This document shows positions 17,422-27,708 of a stretch of 64,000 bases of DNA, piece after piece; position 1 is the first letter of the stretch; every line of letters starts with the position of its first letter. Position numbers and translations under genes: made by a program. This stretch comes from Actinomadura cremea (lineage in GTDB: Bacteria; Actinomycetota; Actinomycetes; Streptosporangiales; Streptosporangiaceae). The stretch lies in NCBI RefSeq assembly GCF_014648495.1, contig NZ_BMRF01000021.1, positions 62,001-126,000 of the forward strand. Direction: 5' to 3'. Below the pieces are notes generated by a model. That model was not told where the DNA came from, searched no databases, and worked only from the letters and a program-made list of their open reading frames with translations.

Positions 17422-17522
17422 ACCGGCCTCGTGAGCGCGCGTCCGGGCCGGAGCGGACGGCCCGTGAACCGGACGGCTGGCGTGTCGGCGGTCCGCGGGG
17501 TCCAGGGGCAGCACGCAGGCAA

Positions 17523-17528
17523 TATCAT
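17523..17528 (+). promoter_or_regulatory. -10 box candidate for pdxS
   Basis: TATCAT lies 40 nt before the pdxS GTG and fits TANNNT. The predicted transcript start is near 17535, giving a short leader with a GTGAGGA binding site. No MocR-type (PdxR) repeat was recognised. Confidence 0.4.
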
Positions 17529-17567
17529 GGAAAGCGACTAGTCGTCCGCTCACGTGAGGATTTGCCC

Positions 17568-18485
<918 letters not shown>

Positions 18486-18499
18486 CCCGCCGGCGGCCC

Positions 18500-18541
18500 T
18501 GAGCCGATCGCCCGGCCGGTCCCGGCCGGGCGATCGGCTCA
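18500..18541 (+). terminator. Terminator after pdxS
   Basis: An almost uninterrupted palindrome: 20-nt arms 18500-18519 and 18522-18541 are perfectly complementary and begin TGAGCCGATCGCC. It starts 14 nt after the pdxS stop. No U-tract follows. Confidence 0.7.
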
Positions 18542-18651
18542 GGCCCCCTCCACAGCGCGTCATTGCGGGGTTACGCTGGCGGCGCGGCCGGTGCGGGGCC
18601 CAGGGCGGTGCGCGGCCCCGCGGGCGGTGCCCGGCCGCGGGAGGGGAGAGC

Positions 18652-19314
18652 ATGGCTTGGTCGGTCGCGCTGGCCTGTGCGAGCGCGGGGGAGCCCGCCG
18701 AGGTCTTCCGCCCGGGGCTGGAACCCGATCCGGACGCCGCCGCGCGCATCGCCCGCGGCCTGCACCCGGCGGACGCCCTCACCGAGACCGGCGACACCGT
18801 CCTCGACTTCGCCCTCTGGCCCTACGAGGACGAGCTGTTCGTCGGCGCGTTCGGCGCCGCCCGCGCCGAGCGGGCGCTGCTGGTGTGCGACCGCCGGCTG
18901 TTCCGCCTCGACGACGACGCCCGCCGCGTCGCCGACACGACCGCCGCCGCGCTGCCCGGTGCCCGCTGCGGCGTGCTCGTCCTGCACAACGTCGTCCGCG
19001 GCTGCTGGTTCCGCTGGTACGAGGACGCCGAACTGCGCCGGGACGTCTTCCTCACCGCCGAGGACGGCGTCATCGTCGACCAGGGCGCCCGGCTCCCCGC
19101 CGAGCGCCCGTTCTGGCGCGCCCTCGATGCCGGCGCCCCGGACGTCCCGCTGCCGTTCGACCCCGAGGAGTTCGGCCTGGCGCTCGCCGCCGCCCACATG
19201 TTCGGCCGCGGCATCGCCGACCGCGGCAACGACGGCTTCCTCCCCCTCGAACTGCCGCTGCGCCGCTTCAAGTTCGGCACCCGCGACCGGGCCGAGGCCG
19301 CCGGCGCACGGTGA
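18652..19314 (+). CDS. Conserved hypothetical protein between pdxS and pdxT
   Basis: A 220-aa soluble protein, acidic and Ala/Arg-rich, without signal peptide or membrane segment. It contains a Cys in VLVLHNVVRGCWFRWYED and several Trp/Phe aromatic clusters but no motif I can assign. Its overall pattern, starting VALACASAGEPAEVFRPG, resembles actinobacterial proteins of the DUF6928 type, a tentative match from memory. ATG 18652 has GGAGGGGAGAG just upstream. The position between the two PLP synthase genes is suggestive, but a pdxS terminator and a separate pdxT promoter argue against one operon. Confidence 0.65.
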   Translation: MAWSVALACASAGEPAEVFRPGLEPDPDAAARIARGLHPADALTETGDTVLDFALWPYEDELFVGAFGAARAERALLVCDRRLFRLDDDARRVADTTAAALPGARCGVLVLHNVVRGCWFRWYEDAELRRDVFLTAEDGVIVDQGARLPAERPFWRALDAGAPDVPLPFDPEEFGLALAAAHMFGRGIADRGNDGFLPLELPLRRFKFGTRDRAEAAGAR

Positions 19315-19387
19315 CGCGGCGACCCTGAGCCGGGAAGACGCGCACCGGGCCTCGGCGTTGGACGAAGCGTCCAGACGACGGAACCTC

Positions 19388-19393
19388 TAGGGT
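19388..19393 (+). promoter_or_regulatory. -10 box candidate for pdxT
   Basis: TAGGGT sits 31 nt before the pdxT GTG. Upstream, a small hairpin GGAC-GAAGC-GTCC lies near 19360. A fitting -35 at 17 nt is not seen. Confidence 0.35.
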
Positions 19394-19424
19394 TGGTCCG
19401 TCCGCATCCCCCGGAAGGTTCATC

Positions 19425-20045
19425 GTGACTGCCGTACCGACCATCGGCGTCCTGGCCCTGCAGGGCGACGTGCGCGAGCACGCGCGCGCCCTCGAGCAGG
19501 CCGGGGCCCGGACCCTGAACGTGCGCCGCACCGCGGAGCTGGAGCGGGTCGACGGACTCGTCCTGCCCGGCGGGGAGTCCACCGCCATGTGGCGGCTGGC
19601 CCGCGCGTTCGACCTGCTGGAGCCGCTCCGCAAGCGGATCGAGGCGGGCATGCCCGCCTACGGCTCCTGCGCCGGCATGATCATGCTGGCCGACCGCATC
19701 CGCGACGGGGCGGCCGGCCAGGAGACCGTCGGGGGAATCGACATGACCGTGCGGCGCAACGCCTTCGGCCGGCAGGTCGACTCCTTCGAGTCCGACGTGC
19801 CGCTGACCGGGATGGGCGACACGCCGTTCCACGCCGTATTCATCCGCGCGCCCTGGGTGGAGTCCACCGGCGCCGCCGTCGAGATCATCGGCCGCGCCGA
19901 GGGCGGTCCGAACGCCGGTAGGATCGTCGCCGTCCGCCAGGGCCGGCTGATGGCCACCGCGTTCCACCCGGAGCTGACGGGCGACTTCCGCGTGCACCAC
20001 TACTTCGCCGATCTGGTGCGCCGGGCGATGGTTGAGGAGGATTGA
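19425..20045 (+). CDS. pdxT: Pyridoxal 5'-phosphate synthase, glutaminase subunit PdxT
   Basis: A 206-aa class I glutamine amidotransferase that releases ammonia from glutamine and channels it to PdxS. The oxyanion motif [11 protein letters not shown], the nucleophile Cys in YGSCAGMIM (about residue 81) and the His/Glu pair in [15 protein letters not shown] complete the catalytic triad. GTG 19425 with GGAAGG upstream. The next gene, yebC, begins 1 nt after its stop, so the two are co-transcribed. Confidence 0.96.
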   Translation: MTAVPTIGVLALQGDVREHARALEQAGARTLNVRRTAELERVDGLVLPGGESTAMWRLARAFDLLEPLRKRIEAGMPAYGSCAGMIMLADRIRDGAAGQETVGGIDMTVRRNAFGRQVDSFESDVPLTGMGDTPFHAVFIRAPWVESTGAAVEIIGRAEGGPNAGRIVAVRQGRLMATAFHPELTGDFRVHHYFADLVRRAMVEED

Positions 20046-20046
20046 G

Positions 20047-20802
20047 ATGTCCGGCCATTCCAAATGGGCGACTACCAAGCACAAGAAGGCGGCCCTCGAC
20101 GCCAAGCGGGGGAAGCTCTTCGCGAAGCTGATCAAGAACATCGAGGTGGCGGCCCGCACGGGCGGCGGCGACCCCGACGCCAACCCCACCCTGTACGACG
20201 CCATCTACAAGGCGAAGAAGAACTCCGTCCCCAACGACAACATCGAGCGCGCGCGCAAGCGCGGCGCAGGTGAGGAGGCCGGGGGCGCCGACTGGCAGAA
20301 CATCACCTACGAGGGCTACGCGCCCGGCGGCGTCGCGGTGCTCATAGAGTGCCTCACCGACAACCGCAACCGCGCCGCCTCCGAGGTCCGCGTCGCCCTG
20401 ACCCGCAACGGCGGCTCCCTCGCCGACCCCGGCTCGGTGTCGTACATGTTCACCCGCAAGGGCGTCGTGATCGTCCCGCGCGACGGCACCAGCGAGGACG
20501 ACCTGATGATGGCCGTCCTGGACGCCGGCGCCGAGGAGGTCAACGAGCTCGACGAGGAGAACTTCGAGGTCGTCAGCGAGGCCGGTGACCTCGTCGCCGT
20601 ACGCACCGCCCTCCAGGAGGCCGGGATCGACTACGAGTCGGCCGAGAGCAAGTTCCTGCCGAGCGTCACCGTCCCCCTCGACGAGGAGAACGCGAAGAAG
20701 GTCTTCCGCCTCCTGGACGCCCTCGAGGACTCCGACGACGTCCAGGACGTCTACGCGAACTTCGACGTCTCCGACGAGGTCATGGCGGCGATCGACGCCT
20801 GA
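20047..20802 (+). CDS. yebC: YebC/TACO1-family protein
   Basis: A 251-aa cytoplasmic protein of the YebC family, which bacterial studies tie either to transcriptional control or to relief of ribosome stalling. The signature start [20 protein letters not shown] and the NIERARKRG loop are clear, and length is typical (about 250). ATG 20047 directly follows the pdxT stop and has GAGGATTGAG upstream. The pairing with ruvCAB downstream is a widely conserved order. Confidence 0.95.
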   Translation: MSGHSKWATTKHKKAALDAKRGKLFAKLIKNIEVAARTGGGDPDANPTLYDAIYKAKKNSVPNDNIERARKRGAGEEAGGADWQNITYEGYAPGGVAVLIECLTDNRNRAASEVRVALTRNGGSLADPGSVSYMFTRKGVVIVPRDGTSEDDLMMAVLDAGAEEVNELDEENFEVVSEAGDLVAVRTALQEAGIDYESAESKFLPSVTVPLDEENAKKVFRLLDALEDSDDVQDVYANFDVSDEVMAAIDA

Positions 20803-20815
20803 GCACGGCTCTCCC

Positions 20816-20851
20816 GGACGCCGCCGCGCCCCCGACCGCGCGGCGGCGTCC
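20816..20851 (+). terminator. Terminator after yebC
   Basis: GGACGCCGCCGCGC (20816-20829) pairs perfectly with 20838-20851 across an 8-nt loop, 14 nt past the yebC stop. A separate -10 box for ruvC (TAGCGT, 20936-20941) follows. Confidence 0.65.
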
Positions 20852-20935
20852 GAGCCTTCCCGCGGGCGCGCGCCACCGGCCTCGGGCGTCCGGTGACACA
20901 CGCGGCGGGGCGCTGCGCGATGTCGGCGCCCGTTG

Positions 20936-20941
20936 GTAGCG
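20936..20941 (+). promoter_or_regulatory. -10 box candidate for ruvCAB
   Basis: TAGCGT, 36 nt before the ruvC GTG, preceded by the yebC terminator. I see no LexA-type (GAAC-N4-GTTC) site nearby, so SOS control is not evident. Confidence 0.4.
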
Positions 20942-20976
20942 TTGGCGGCCCGAACAGATGATCGAGAGGGGCGGCC

Positions 20977-21552
20977 GTGCGGGTGATGGGGGTGGACCCC
21001 GGGCTCACCCGGTGCGGGGTCGGGGTCGTCGAGGGCGCCCCGGGCAAACGGCTGCGGCTCGTGCACGTGACCGTCGTCCGCACCGGCCCCGACGAGGACC
21101 ACGCGCTCCGGCTGCTGGGCGTCGAGCGGGGCATCGAGGCCCTCATGGACGAGCTGCGCCCCGAGGCCGTCGCCGTCGAGCGGGTGTTCTCCCAGCACAA
21201 CGTCCGGACCGTGATGGGCACCGCCCAGGCCGCGGGCATCGCGATGCTGGCGGCCGCGCGCCGCGGGCTCCCGGTCGCCCTGCACACCCCCAGCGAGGCC
21301 AAGGCGGCCGTCACCGGGAACGGGCGTGCCGACAAGGCGCAGGTGACGACGATGGTGACGCGGCTGCTCGCGCTCGAGGAGGCGCCCAAGCCCGCCGACG
21401 CGGCCGACGCGCTCGCCCTCGCCATCTGCCACGTCTGGCGCGGCGGGGCGCAGCGGCGGCCCGCGCCCGCGTTCCGGTCGCGGATCGAAGAGGCGGCCCG
21501 CGCCGAACGCGAACGGCTCGCCGCCCGCAGAACAGGAGGGACCGTCCAGTGA
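20977..21552 (+). CDS. ruvC: Crossover junction endodeoxyribonuclease RuvC
   Basis: A 191-aa RNase H-fold resolvase that nicks Holliday junctions symmetrically. The acidic catalytic residues sit in [12 protein letters not shown] (Asp near residue 6), [10 protein letters not shown] (Glu) and the [14 protein letters not shown] segment (Asp pair). The C-terminus has about 30 extra basic residues beyond the core. GTG 20977. Its stop overlaps the ruvA GTG (GTGA), so ruvCAB is a coupled operon. Confidence 0.95.
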   Translation: MRVMGVDPGLTRCGVGVVEGAPGKRLRLVHVTVVRTGPDEDHALRLLGVERGIEALMDELRPEAVAVERVFSQHNVRTVMGTAQAAGIAMLAAARRGLPVALHTPSEAKAAVTGNGRADKAQVTTMVTRLLALEEAPKPADAADALALAICHVWRGGAQRRPAPAFRSRIEEAARAERERLAARRTGGTVQ

Positions 21553-22154
21553 TCGCCTTCGTCAGCGGCGAGGTGGCCGCCGCCGGACCCGACGGGGCGG
21601 TGATCGACGTGCACGGCGTCGGCCTCGCGGTGCAGTGCACCCCCGCCACCCTGGCCGGGCTGCGCGTCGGCGACCAGGCCCGGGTGCCCACGTCGCTGGT
21701 CGTCCGGGAAGACTCCCTCACCCTCTTCGGGTTCGCCGACGACGACGAGCGGACGGTGTTCGAGCTGCTGCAGACCGCGAGCGGCGTCGGGCCGCGGCTC
21801 GCGCTGGCGATGCTGGCCGTGCACACCCCGAACGCGCTCCGCCGCGCCATGGCCGCCGAGGACCTCACCGCCCTCACCAAGGTCCCCGGCATCGGGAAGA
21901 AGGGCGCCCAGCGCATCGTCCTCGAACTGAAGGACCGCCTCGGCGGCCCCGTCGGCGACGGCGCGGACGAGGTCCGCGCGCCCGCCAAGGCCGAGCCGTG
22001 GCGCGAGCAGGTGCAGATGGGCCTGGTCAACCTCGGCTGGTCCGCCAAGGACGCCGACGCCGCGGTGGACGCCGTCGCCGCCGACCTCGACGGCGGCGAG
22101 ACGCCCCCGGTGGCCGCGCTGCTGAAGTCGGCCCTGAAGAAGCTGAGCAGGTGA
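21549..22154 (+). CDS. ruvA: Holliday junction branch migration protein RuvA
   Basis: A 201-aa DNA-binding subunit that holds the four-way junction and loads RuvB. Domain I (OB-fold, about 1-65), domain II with two helix-hairpin-helix motifs ([14 protein letters not shown] and [15 protein letters not shown]), an acidic/Ala linker and a C-terminal RuvB-binding three-helix domain ([18 protein letters not shown]) are all present. GTG 21549 overlaps the ruvC stop. Confidence 0.95.
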   Translation: MIAFVSGEVAAAGPDGAVIDVHGVGLAVQCTPATLAGLRVGDQARVPTSLVVREDSLTLFGFADDDERTVFELLQTASGVGPRLALAMLAVHTPNALRRAMAAEDLTALTKVPGIGKKGAQRIVLELKDRLGGPVGDGADEVRAPAKAEPWREQVQMGLVNLGWSAKDADAAVDAVAADLDGGETPPVAALLKSALKKLSR

Positions 22155-22197
22155 GCGCCCGCGGGACGGCCGGCCGCCGCCGGGCGGGGGCGGGCCG

Positions 22198-23262
22198 ATG
22201 AGCGAGGACGAACGGATCGTCTCGGCGGACGCGGACGGGCCCGACGAGCAGGTCATCGAGGCCGCGCTGCGGCCGAAGAAGCTCGGCGACTTCGTCGGCC
22301 AGGAACGGGTCCGCGAGCAGCTCGCGCTGGTGCTGCACGGCGCGCTGCGGCGCGGCCGGACGCCCGACCACGTGCTGCTGTCCGGTGGCCCCGGCCTCGG
22401 CAAGACCACCCTCGCGATGATCATCGCGGCGGAGCTGGGACAGCCGCTGCGGATCTCCTCCGGCCCCGCCATCGAGCGGGCCGGCGACCTGGCGGCCGTC
22501 CTGTCGACGCTGTCCGAGGGCGAGGTCCTGTTCCTGGACGAGATCCACCGGCTGGCGCGGCCCGCCGAGGAGATGCTCTACATGGCGATGGAGGACTTCC
22601 GCGTCGACGTCGTGGTGGGCAAGGGGCCCGGCGCGACCGCGATCCCCCTCGACATCGCCCCGTTCACCCTGGTGGGCGCGACGACCCGCGCCGGGATGCT
22701 GCCGGGCCCCCTGCGCGACCGGTTCGGCTTCACCGCCCAGATGGATTTCTACGAGCCCGCCGAACTGGAGATCATCGTCCGGCGGTCGGCGGGCCTGCTG
22801 GACGTGGAGATCACCGACGAGGGCGCGGCGGAGGTCGCCGGGCGCGCGCGGGGCACGCCCCGGATCGCGAACCGGCTGCTGCGTCGCGTCCGCGACTACG
22901 CCGAGGTGCGCGGCGACGGGATCGTCACCCGGGAATCGGCGCGAACGGCGCTGGCGTTGTACGAGGTGGACGAACGGGGTCTCGACCGGCTCGACCGTGC
23001 CGTGCTCGGAGCCCTGCTGCGCAAGTTCGGCGGCGGCCCGGTCGGGCTGTCCACGCTGGCGGTCGCGGTGGGGGAGGAGCCGGAGACGGTCGAAGTTGTC
23101 GCGGAGCCGTTCCTGGTGAGGCAGGGTCTGCTGGCCCGGACGCCGCGCGGCCGGGTCGCCACCGGCGCCGCGTGGGCGCATCTGGGGCTGACCCCGCCGC
23201 CGACGGCGCCGCTGGCCGGGACGCTTTTCGACCTGGACGACGACGCCGACCGGCCACGATAG
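22198..23262 (+). CDS. ruvB: Holliday junction branch migration ATPase RuvB
   Basis: A 354-aa AAA+ motor that drives branch migration with RuvA. Walker [12 protein letters not shown], Walker [10 protein letters not shown], sensor 1 [10 protein letters not shown], the arginine-finger region GPLRDRFG and sensor 2 [17 protein letters not shown] are present, and the C-terminal winged helix follows. ATG 22198, 43 nt after ruvA. Length is typical. The C-terminal 15 residues are acidic. Confidence 0.97.
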   Translation: MSEDERIVSADADGPDEQVIEAALRPKKLGDFVGQERVREQLALVLHGALRRGRTPDHVLLSGGPGLGKTTLAMIIAAELGQPLRISSGPAIERAGDLAAVLSTLSEGEVLFLDEIHRLARPAEEMLYMAMEDFRVDVVVGKGPGATAIPLDIAPFTLVGATTRAGMLPGPLRDRFGFTAQMDFYEPAELEIIVRRSAGLLDVEITDEGAAEVAGRARGTPRIANRLLRRVRDYAEVRGDGIVTRESARTALALYEVDERGLDRLDRAVLGALLRKFGGGPVGLSTLAVAVGEEPETVEVVAEPFLVRQGLLARTPRGRVATGAAWAHLGLTPPPTAPLAGTLFDLDDDADRPR

Positions 23263-23315
23263 TGATCATCGGGTAACGGGTTGGGAACTTCCCGGCGTCA
23301 CCGATCGTCACGTCG

Positions 23316-23344
23316 TTGCCGGGGTCTGGCGTAATCTCTAGACT
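23316..23344 (+). promoter_or_regulatory. Promoter of yajC-secD-secF
   Basis: TTGCCG (23316-23321) and TAGACT (23339-23344) are separated by exactly 17 nt, close to the sigma-70-type consensus. The transcript would start near 23351 and carry a 90-nt leader. No other element was seen in the 178-nt gap. Confidence 0.6.
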
Positions 23345-23440
23345 CCGGGACCTGGTTCACCGTCTTCCAGCCGACGGTTCCAATGATGTGGCCGATCCGG
23401 TCACGGGCTGGGCAATCGACACCGGAAGGATGCCCCGTTA

Positions 23441-23938
23441 ATGGGCGGCGACATGATCATTGCGGCGGAGTCGGGCGGCAGTGGGGCCTTCAACCTCCTG
23501 CTCCTGCTGGCCATCCCGCTGGTCTTCTATTTTCTCCTCATCCGGCCGCAGAACAAGCGGCGCAAGGAGCAGCTGCAGATGGAGAGCAGTCTGCAGCCCG
23601 GCGCGCGGGTGATGACGACCAGCGGCATGCGGGCCACCGTGCTGTCGGTGGACGACGACGGCCTGCTGCTGGAGATCGCGCCCGGCGTCGAGGTGAGCTT
23701 CGTCAAGCAGGCCGTCATGCGGGTCATCCAGGACGACGACGCCAAGGGCGCCGACGCCGAGGACCTCGACCTCGACGAGGACGACGATGACGACTCGGCC
23801 GACACCGAGCGCGACGGCGCGGTCGACCTGACCAAGGACGACGCCTCCGACGACGACGCCGACGACGAGGACGACGAGCCCGCGGCGAAGACCGAGGAGA
23901 AGGCCGGCGCGAAGGCCGGGAGGAAGTCCTCCGACTGA
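23441..23938 (+). CDS. yajC: Preprotein translocase subunit YajC
   Basis: A 165-aa accessory protein of the SecDF complex. One transmembrane helix (LLLLAIPLVFYFLLIRPQNKRRKE, in part) anchors a small cytoplasmic domain with the family motif LQPGARVMTTSGM and VSFVKQAVMRVI. The last 60 residues are an extremely Asp/Glu-rich tail, much longer than in most YajC proteins, ending with a Lys-rich patch. ATG 23441; a second ATG four codons in is possible. First gene of yajC-secD-secF. Confidence 0.92.
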   Translation: MGGDMIIAAESGGSGAFNLLLLLAIPLVFYFLLIRPQNKRRKEQLQMESSLQPGARVMTTSGMRATVLSVDDDGLLLEIAPGVEVSFVKQAVMRVIQDDDAKGADAEDLDLDEDDDDDSADTERDGAVDLTKDDASDDDADDEDDEPAAKTEEKAGAKAGRKSSD

Positions 23939-23981
23939 CGCTCCTCCGGCACCGATTTCAAGACGGGAAGTAAGACGACAA

Positions 23982-25826
23982 GTGGCTCCCCCTAGGAACG
24001 TCCCCAAGCCGGGACGCACCCTTCTCGCGCTCTTCGCGGTCCTGGTGGTCCTGGCGGCGACGGCGGTCCTGCAGGGGCAGACGACGCCCAAACTCGGGCT
24101 CGACCTCGCCGGCGGGACGACCGTGACGCTGTCCGCCAGGACGCCGAACGGCGCGGCGCCGCCGGCCGAGCAGATGGACCAGGCCGTCAAGATCATGACC
24201 CAGCGGGTCAACGGTCTGGGCGTCTCGGACGCCGAGGTGCAGAAGCAGGGCGGCGACAACATCGTCGTGAACGTTCCGGGGGCCGGCCAGAACCGCGTCG
24301 TCAACATGATCGGCACGACCGCGAAGCTCCAGTTCCGGCAGGTGTTCGCGGCCGGCGACGGACGGCCGGCGACGGGGGGCTCCCCGTCGCCGTCCGCGAG
24401 CGGTGGTGAACAGGCCGACCGGGGCAACGGGGACCGCGGCGACCAGGACGGGGAGGCGAGCCCATCGCCGTCCGCCCCGGCGTCGTCCGCCGGGGAGTCC
24501 GACCCCCCGTCCCCCTCTTCCTCCGCCGCGCCGCGCGGCCGCGCCGCGTCCCAGGCGCTGACCGCGCCCAGCCCCTCCGCCGCGGCCTCCCCGTCGCCGT
24601 CCGGTCCGGCCGGGACGCCCGCGTCGCCCGCACCGCCGGCGGCGCCCGAGACGTCCGGCGGGACGGACGGCTCGGCGCTCTACCCCGGCGTCAAGGACCA
24701 GGCCGTCGTCAAGCGGTTCGAGGAGCTCGACTGCTACAACGGCGACCGCCGCGCCCCGGGCTCCAACGACCCCGGCAAGGACTGGGTCGTCGCCTGCGAC
24801 CAGGACCTCGAGAACGGTCAGGTCACCAAGTACATCCTCGGCCCCGTCCGGGTCCTCGGCGAGAACGTCGACGGCGCCGAGGCGGTCCCGCCGAACGCCC
24901 AGCAGGGGCAGCCCAGCTGGTCGGTCTCGCTCGACTTCGACGGCAAGGGCGCCGACCAGTTCGGCCAGGTCACCACCGAGGCCTACGGCGCCTACCAGCA
25001 GGACCCCTCCTCCGCGCAGGCGCAGATCGCGATCGTCCTGGACGGCCAGGTCGTCTCCGCGCCCGCCATCAACCAGGGCCCGATCACCGGCGGCACCGCC
25101 AGCATCGACGGCCCGCCCGAGAGCTTCGGCCAGCAGTACGCCACCGACCTGGCCAACGTGCTCGAGTACGGGGCGCTGCCGCTCGAGTTCGAGCAGAGCT
25201 CCATCGACGAGGTCTCGTCCACGCTCGGCTCCGACCAGCTCACCGGCGGCCTGATCGCCGGTGCCATCGGCCTCGGCCTCGTGCTCGTCTACTGCATGCT
25301 GTACTACCGGGGCCTCGGCCTGGTCGCGGTGTCCAGCCTCGCGGTCGCGTCCGCGATCACCTACCTGGCGGTGGTGATCCTCGGCGAGAACATGGGCTTC
25401 CGGCTCTCGCTGCCGCACATCATCGGCCTGATCGTGTCGATCGGCATCACCGCCGACTCGTTCATCGTCTACTTCGAGCGGCTCCGGGACGAGCTGCGCG
25501 CGGGCCGCAAGCTCCGGCCGTCCGTCGAGACGGCCTGGAAGCGCGCCCGCCGCACGATCCTGGTCGCCGACGCGGTGACCTTCCTGGCCGCGCTCGTGCT
25601 GTACTTCCTGGCGGTCGGCGGCGTCGCCGGATTCGCGTTCGCCATGGGGCTGACCACCCTCATCGACGTGATCGTGGTGTTCTTCTTCACCAAGCCGCTG
25701 GTGGCGGTGCTGTCGGGCACCAAGTTCTTCGGCCGTGGCCATCCGCTGTCCGGGGTCGACGCCAGACGGTTGCGCCGCGCTCCCGCCCCCGGCGCCACCG
25801 CCCGTCCGACGAGCCAGGAGGTCTGA
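23982..25826 (+). CDS. secD: Protein translocase subunit SecD
   Basis: A 614-aa membrane protein that with SecF uses the proton gradient to help pull preproteins from SecYEG. Helix 1 (about 11-30) is followed by the large extracytoplasmic P1 domain, starting LGLDLAGGTTVTL, and the helices 2-6 with SDQLTGGLIAGAIGLGLVL and IGLIVSIGITADSFIVYFERLRDE, which include the conserved acidic/Arg residues. A 108-residue Ser/Pro/Ala/Gly-rich insertion (about residues 123-231) breaks P1. GTG 23982. It is 3 nt upstream of secF. Confidence 0.95.
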   Translation: MAPPRNVPKPGRTLLALFAVLVVLAATAVLQGQTTPKLGLDLAGGTTVTLSARTPNGAAPPAEQMDQAVKIMTQRVNGLGVSDAEVQKQGGDNIVVNVPGAGQNRVVNMIGTTAKLQFRQVFAAGDGRPATGGSPSPSASGGEQADRGNGDRGDQDGEASPSPSAPASSAGESDPPSPSSSAAPRGRAASQALTAPSPSAAASPSPSGPAGTPASPAPPAAPETSGGTDGSALYPGVKDQAVVKRFEELDCYNGDRRAPGSNDPGKDWVVACDQDLENGQVTKYILGPVRVLGENVDGAEAVPPNAQQGQPSWSVSLDFDGKGADQFGQVTTEAYGAYQQDPSSAQAQIAIVLDGQVVSAPAINQGPITGGTASIDGPPESFGQQYATDLANVLEYGALPLEFEQSSIDEVSSTLGSDQLTGGLIAGAIGLGLVLVYCMLYYRGLGLVAVSSLAVASAITYLAVVILGENMGFRLSLPHIIGLIVSIGITADSFIVYFERLRDELRAGRKLRPSVETAWKRARRTILVADAVTFLAALVLYFLAVGGVAGFAFAMGLTTLIDVIVVFFFTKPLVAVLSGTKFFGRGHPLSGVDARRLRRAPAPGATARPTSQEV

Positions 25827-25829
25827 GCC

Positions 25830-26999
25830 ATGGCGACGCGTGCGATCATCTCCCGGATCTACCGGGGCGAGGTCAGCGCCGACATCGTCGGCCGGCCGAA
25901 GCTGTGGTACTCGATCTCCGGGCTGCTGCTCGTCCTGTCCATCGCCGGCCTGCTCGTGCAGGGCCTGAACTTCGGCGTGGAGTTCAAGGGCGGCTCGGTC
26001 TTCACCTTCCAGGCGCCCAGCGCGTCGATCGAGCAGGTGCGCGGCGCCGTCGCCGACGGCGGCGCCCACCAGACGATCGTGCAGGAGTCCGGGGACAAGT
26101 GGCGGGTGACCACCGAGAGCATGTCGTCCGCGGAGGTCACCGAGGTCAAGGAGACCGTCACCGAGCGGCTCGGGGTCCCGTCGGAGAAGGTCAGCACCCA
26201 GGTCGTCGGCGCGTCCTGGGGCGGTGAGATCCAGTCGAAGGCGTGGCAGGCCCTCGCCGTCTTCATGGTGCTGATCATCGTGTACCTGTCCATCGCGTTC
26301 GAATGGCGGATGGCGGCCGCGGCGGTCGTCGCACTCGTCCACGACCTCGTGATCACCGCGGGCGTCTACGCCTGGTCCGGGTTCGAGGTGACGCCGGCCA
26401 CGCTGCTGGGCTTCCTGACGATCCTGGGCTACTCGCTGTACGACGCGGTCGTGGTCTTCGACATGATCAAGGAGGTCACCAAGCCGCTCGGCCCGACCTC
26501 CAAGACCACCTACAGCGAGGCCGCTAACACGGCGCTCGCCAGCACGCTCGTCCGTTCCCTGAACACCTCGCTGGTGGCGATCCTGCCGGTGGCGGCGATC
26601 CTGTTCATCGGGACGACGCTGTTCGGCGCGGGAACGCTGAAGGATCTGTCGCTCGCCCTGTTCGTCGGCATGATCGTCGGGACGTACTCGTCGCTGTGCG
26701 TCGCGACACCGCTGCTGGTGCAGCTGAAGGAGCGCGAACCCAAGTACCGCGAGATCCGGGCCAACATCGCGCGCCGCGAGGCCAGCGCCAAGCGGCAGGC
26801 GAAGACGGCCGCGAAGGTCAAGGCGACCGCGGGCGCACCCGGCGGCGACCCGGACGGCGACTCCGGCGAGGCCGGGGACGACGCCCCGGCGGATCCCGCC
26901 GACGACGTCCGGCCGCCCGTCACCGTCCGCAAGGTGACGCAGACCGGGCCGCGGCAGCAGCCCAGGCGCGGCACGCGCCAGCAGCGCCGCGGCAGGTGA
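25830..26999 (+). CDS. secF: Protein translocase subunit SecF
   Basis: A 389-aa partner of SecD with six transmembrane helices. The signatures are LNFGVEFKGGSVFTF after helix 1, and in the C-terminal half AVVALVHDLVITAGVYAW with LGFLTILGYSLYDAVVVFDMIKE and NTSLVAILPVAAILFIG. A disordered, charged cytoplasmic tail of about 80 residues ends the protein. ATG 25830, three nt after the secD stop, so co-translated. Confidence 0.95.
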   Translation: MATRAIISRIYRGEVSADIVGRPKLWYSISGLLLVLSIAGLLVQGLNFGVEFKGGSVFTFQAPSASIEQVRGAVADGGAHQTIVQESGDKWRVTTESMSSAEVTEVKETVTERLGVPSEKVSTQVVGASWGGEIQSKAWQALAVFMVLIIVYLSIAFEWRMAAAAVVALVHDLVITAGVYAWSGFEVTPATLLGFLTILGYSLYDAVVVFDMIKEVTKPLGPTSKTTYSEAANTALASTLVRSLNTSLVAILPVAAILFIGTTLFGAGTLKDLSLALFVGMIVGTYSSLCVATPLLVQLKEREPKYREIRANIARREASAKRQAKTAAKVKATAGAPGGDPDGDSGEAGDDAPADPADDVRPPVTVRKVTQTGPRQQPRRGTRQQRRGR

Positions 27000-27075
27000 C
27001 GGCGGGCCGCACGGCGGCGAGCAGGGCCCTCACGGGCGGTAGGAAGCAACGAACGTCTCAGGGGGGCGGCGAACG

Positions 27076-27603
27076 ATGGTGGACCTCGGCAAGCTGATCG
27101 AGGAACGGATCCGCGATGTGGACGACTACCCGAAGCCGGGAGTCGTCTTCAAGGACATCACCCCGCTGCTGGCCGACCACGTCGCCTTCGCGGGCGTGGT
27201 GGACGCCATCGTCAACCACCACGGCCGCGGGACCATCGACAAGATCGTCGGCATCGAGGCGCGGGGCTTCATCCTCGCCGCCCCCGTCGCCTACCACTTC
27301 GGGGCGGGCTTCGTGCCCGTCCGCAAGAAGGGCAAACTGCCGGCCCGGACGCACGCGGCCACCTACGACCTCGAGTACGGGACGGAGACGATCGAGATCC
27401 ACGCGGACGCCTTCGAGCCCGGCGACCGGGTCCTGATCGTCGACGACGTCCTGGCCACCGGCGGGACGGCCCGCGCCGCCGCCGACCTGGTCCGGCGCTG
27501 CGGCGGCGAGGTGGTCGGCCTCTCGGTCCTGCTGGAGCTGTCGTTCCTGCACGGGCGCGACAAGGTCGGGAATCTCGACGTCCACTCGCTGGTTACCGTC
27601 TAA
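27076..27603 (+). CDS. apt: Adenine phosphoribosyltransferase
   Basis: A 175-aa type I PRTase converting adenine and PRPP to AMP in purine salvage. The PRPP-binding motif is VLIVDDVLATGGTARAA (about residues 118-134), and the FKDITPLLADHVAF and GIEARGFILAAPVAY segments are diagnostic of Apt. ATG 27076 preceded by GGGGGGCGG. It lies between secF and rel, a conserved order linking purine salvage to ppGpp metabolism. Confidence 0.94.
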   Translation: MVDLGKLIEERIRDVDDYPKPGVVFKDITPLLADHVAFAGVVDAIVNHHGRGTIDKIVGIEARGFILAAPVAYHFGAGFVPVRKKGKLPARTHAATYDLEYGTETIEIHADAFEPGDRVLIVDDVLATGGTARAAADLVRRCGGEVVGLSVLLELSFLHGRDKVGNLDVHSLVTV

Positions 27604-27621
27604 CACGGAAGTCGCGCCGGA

Positions 27622-27627
27622 TACACT
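27622..27627 (+). promoter_or_regulatory. -10 box candidate for rel
   Basis: TACACT lies 19 nt after the apt stop, with a predicted start near 27634 and a 75-nt leader before the rel GTG. There is no clear -35. A five-codon ORF (ATG 27691 to TGA 27706-27708) ends directly against the rel start codon and contains its GAGGAGG site. Confidence 0.4.
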
Positions 27628-27708
27628 GGCGCAATCGAGCCCGGTGGGGACGGGCGCTCTCCCGCGGGGCGGACGGCTTGGGGCGCCCGCATGAACCGAG
27701 GAGGCTGA

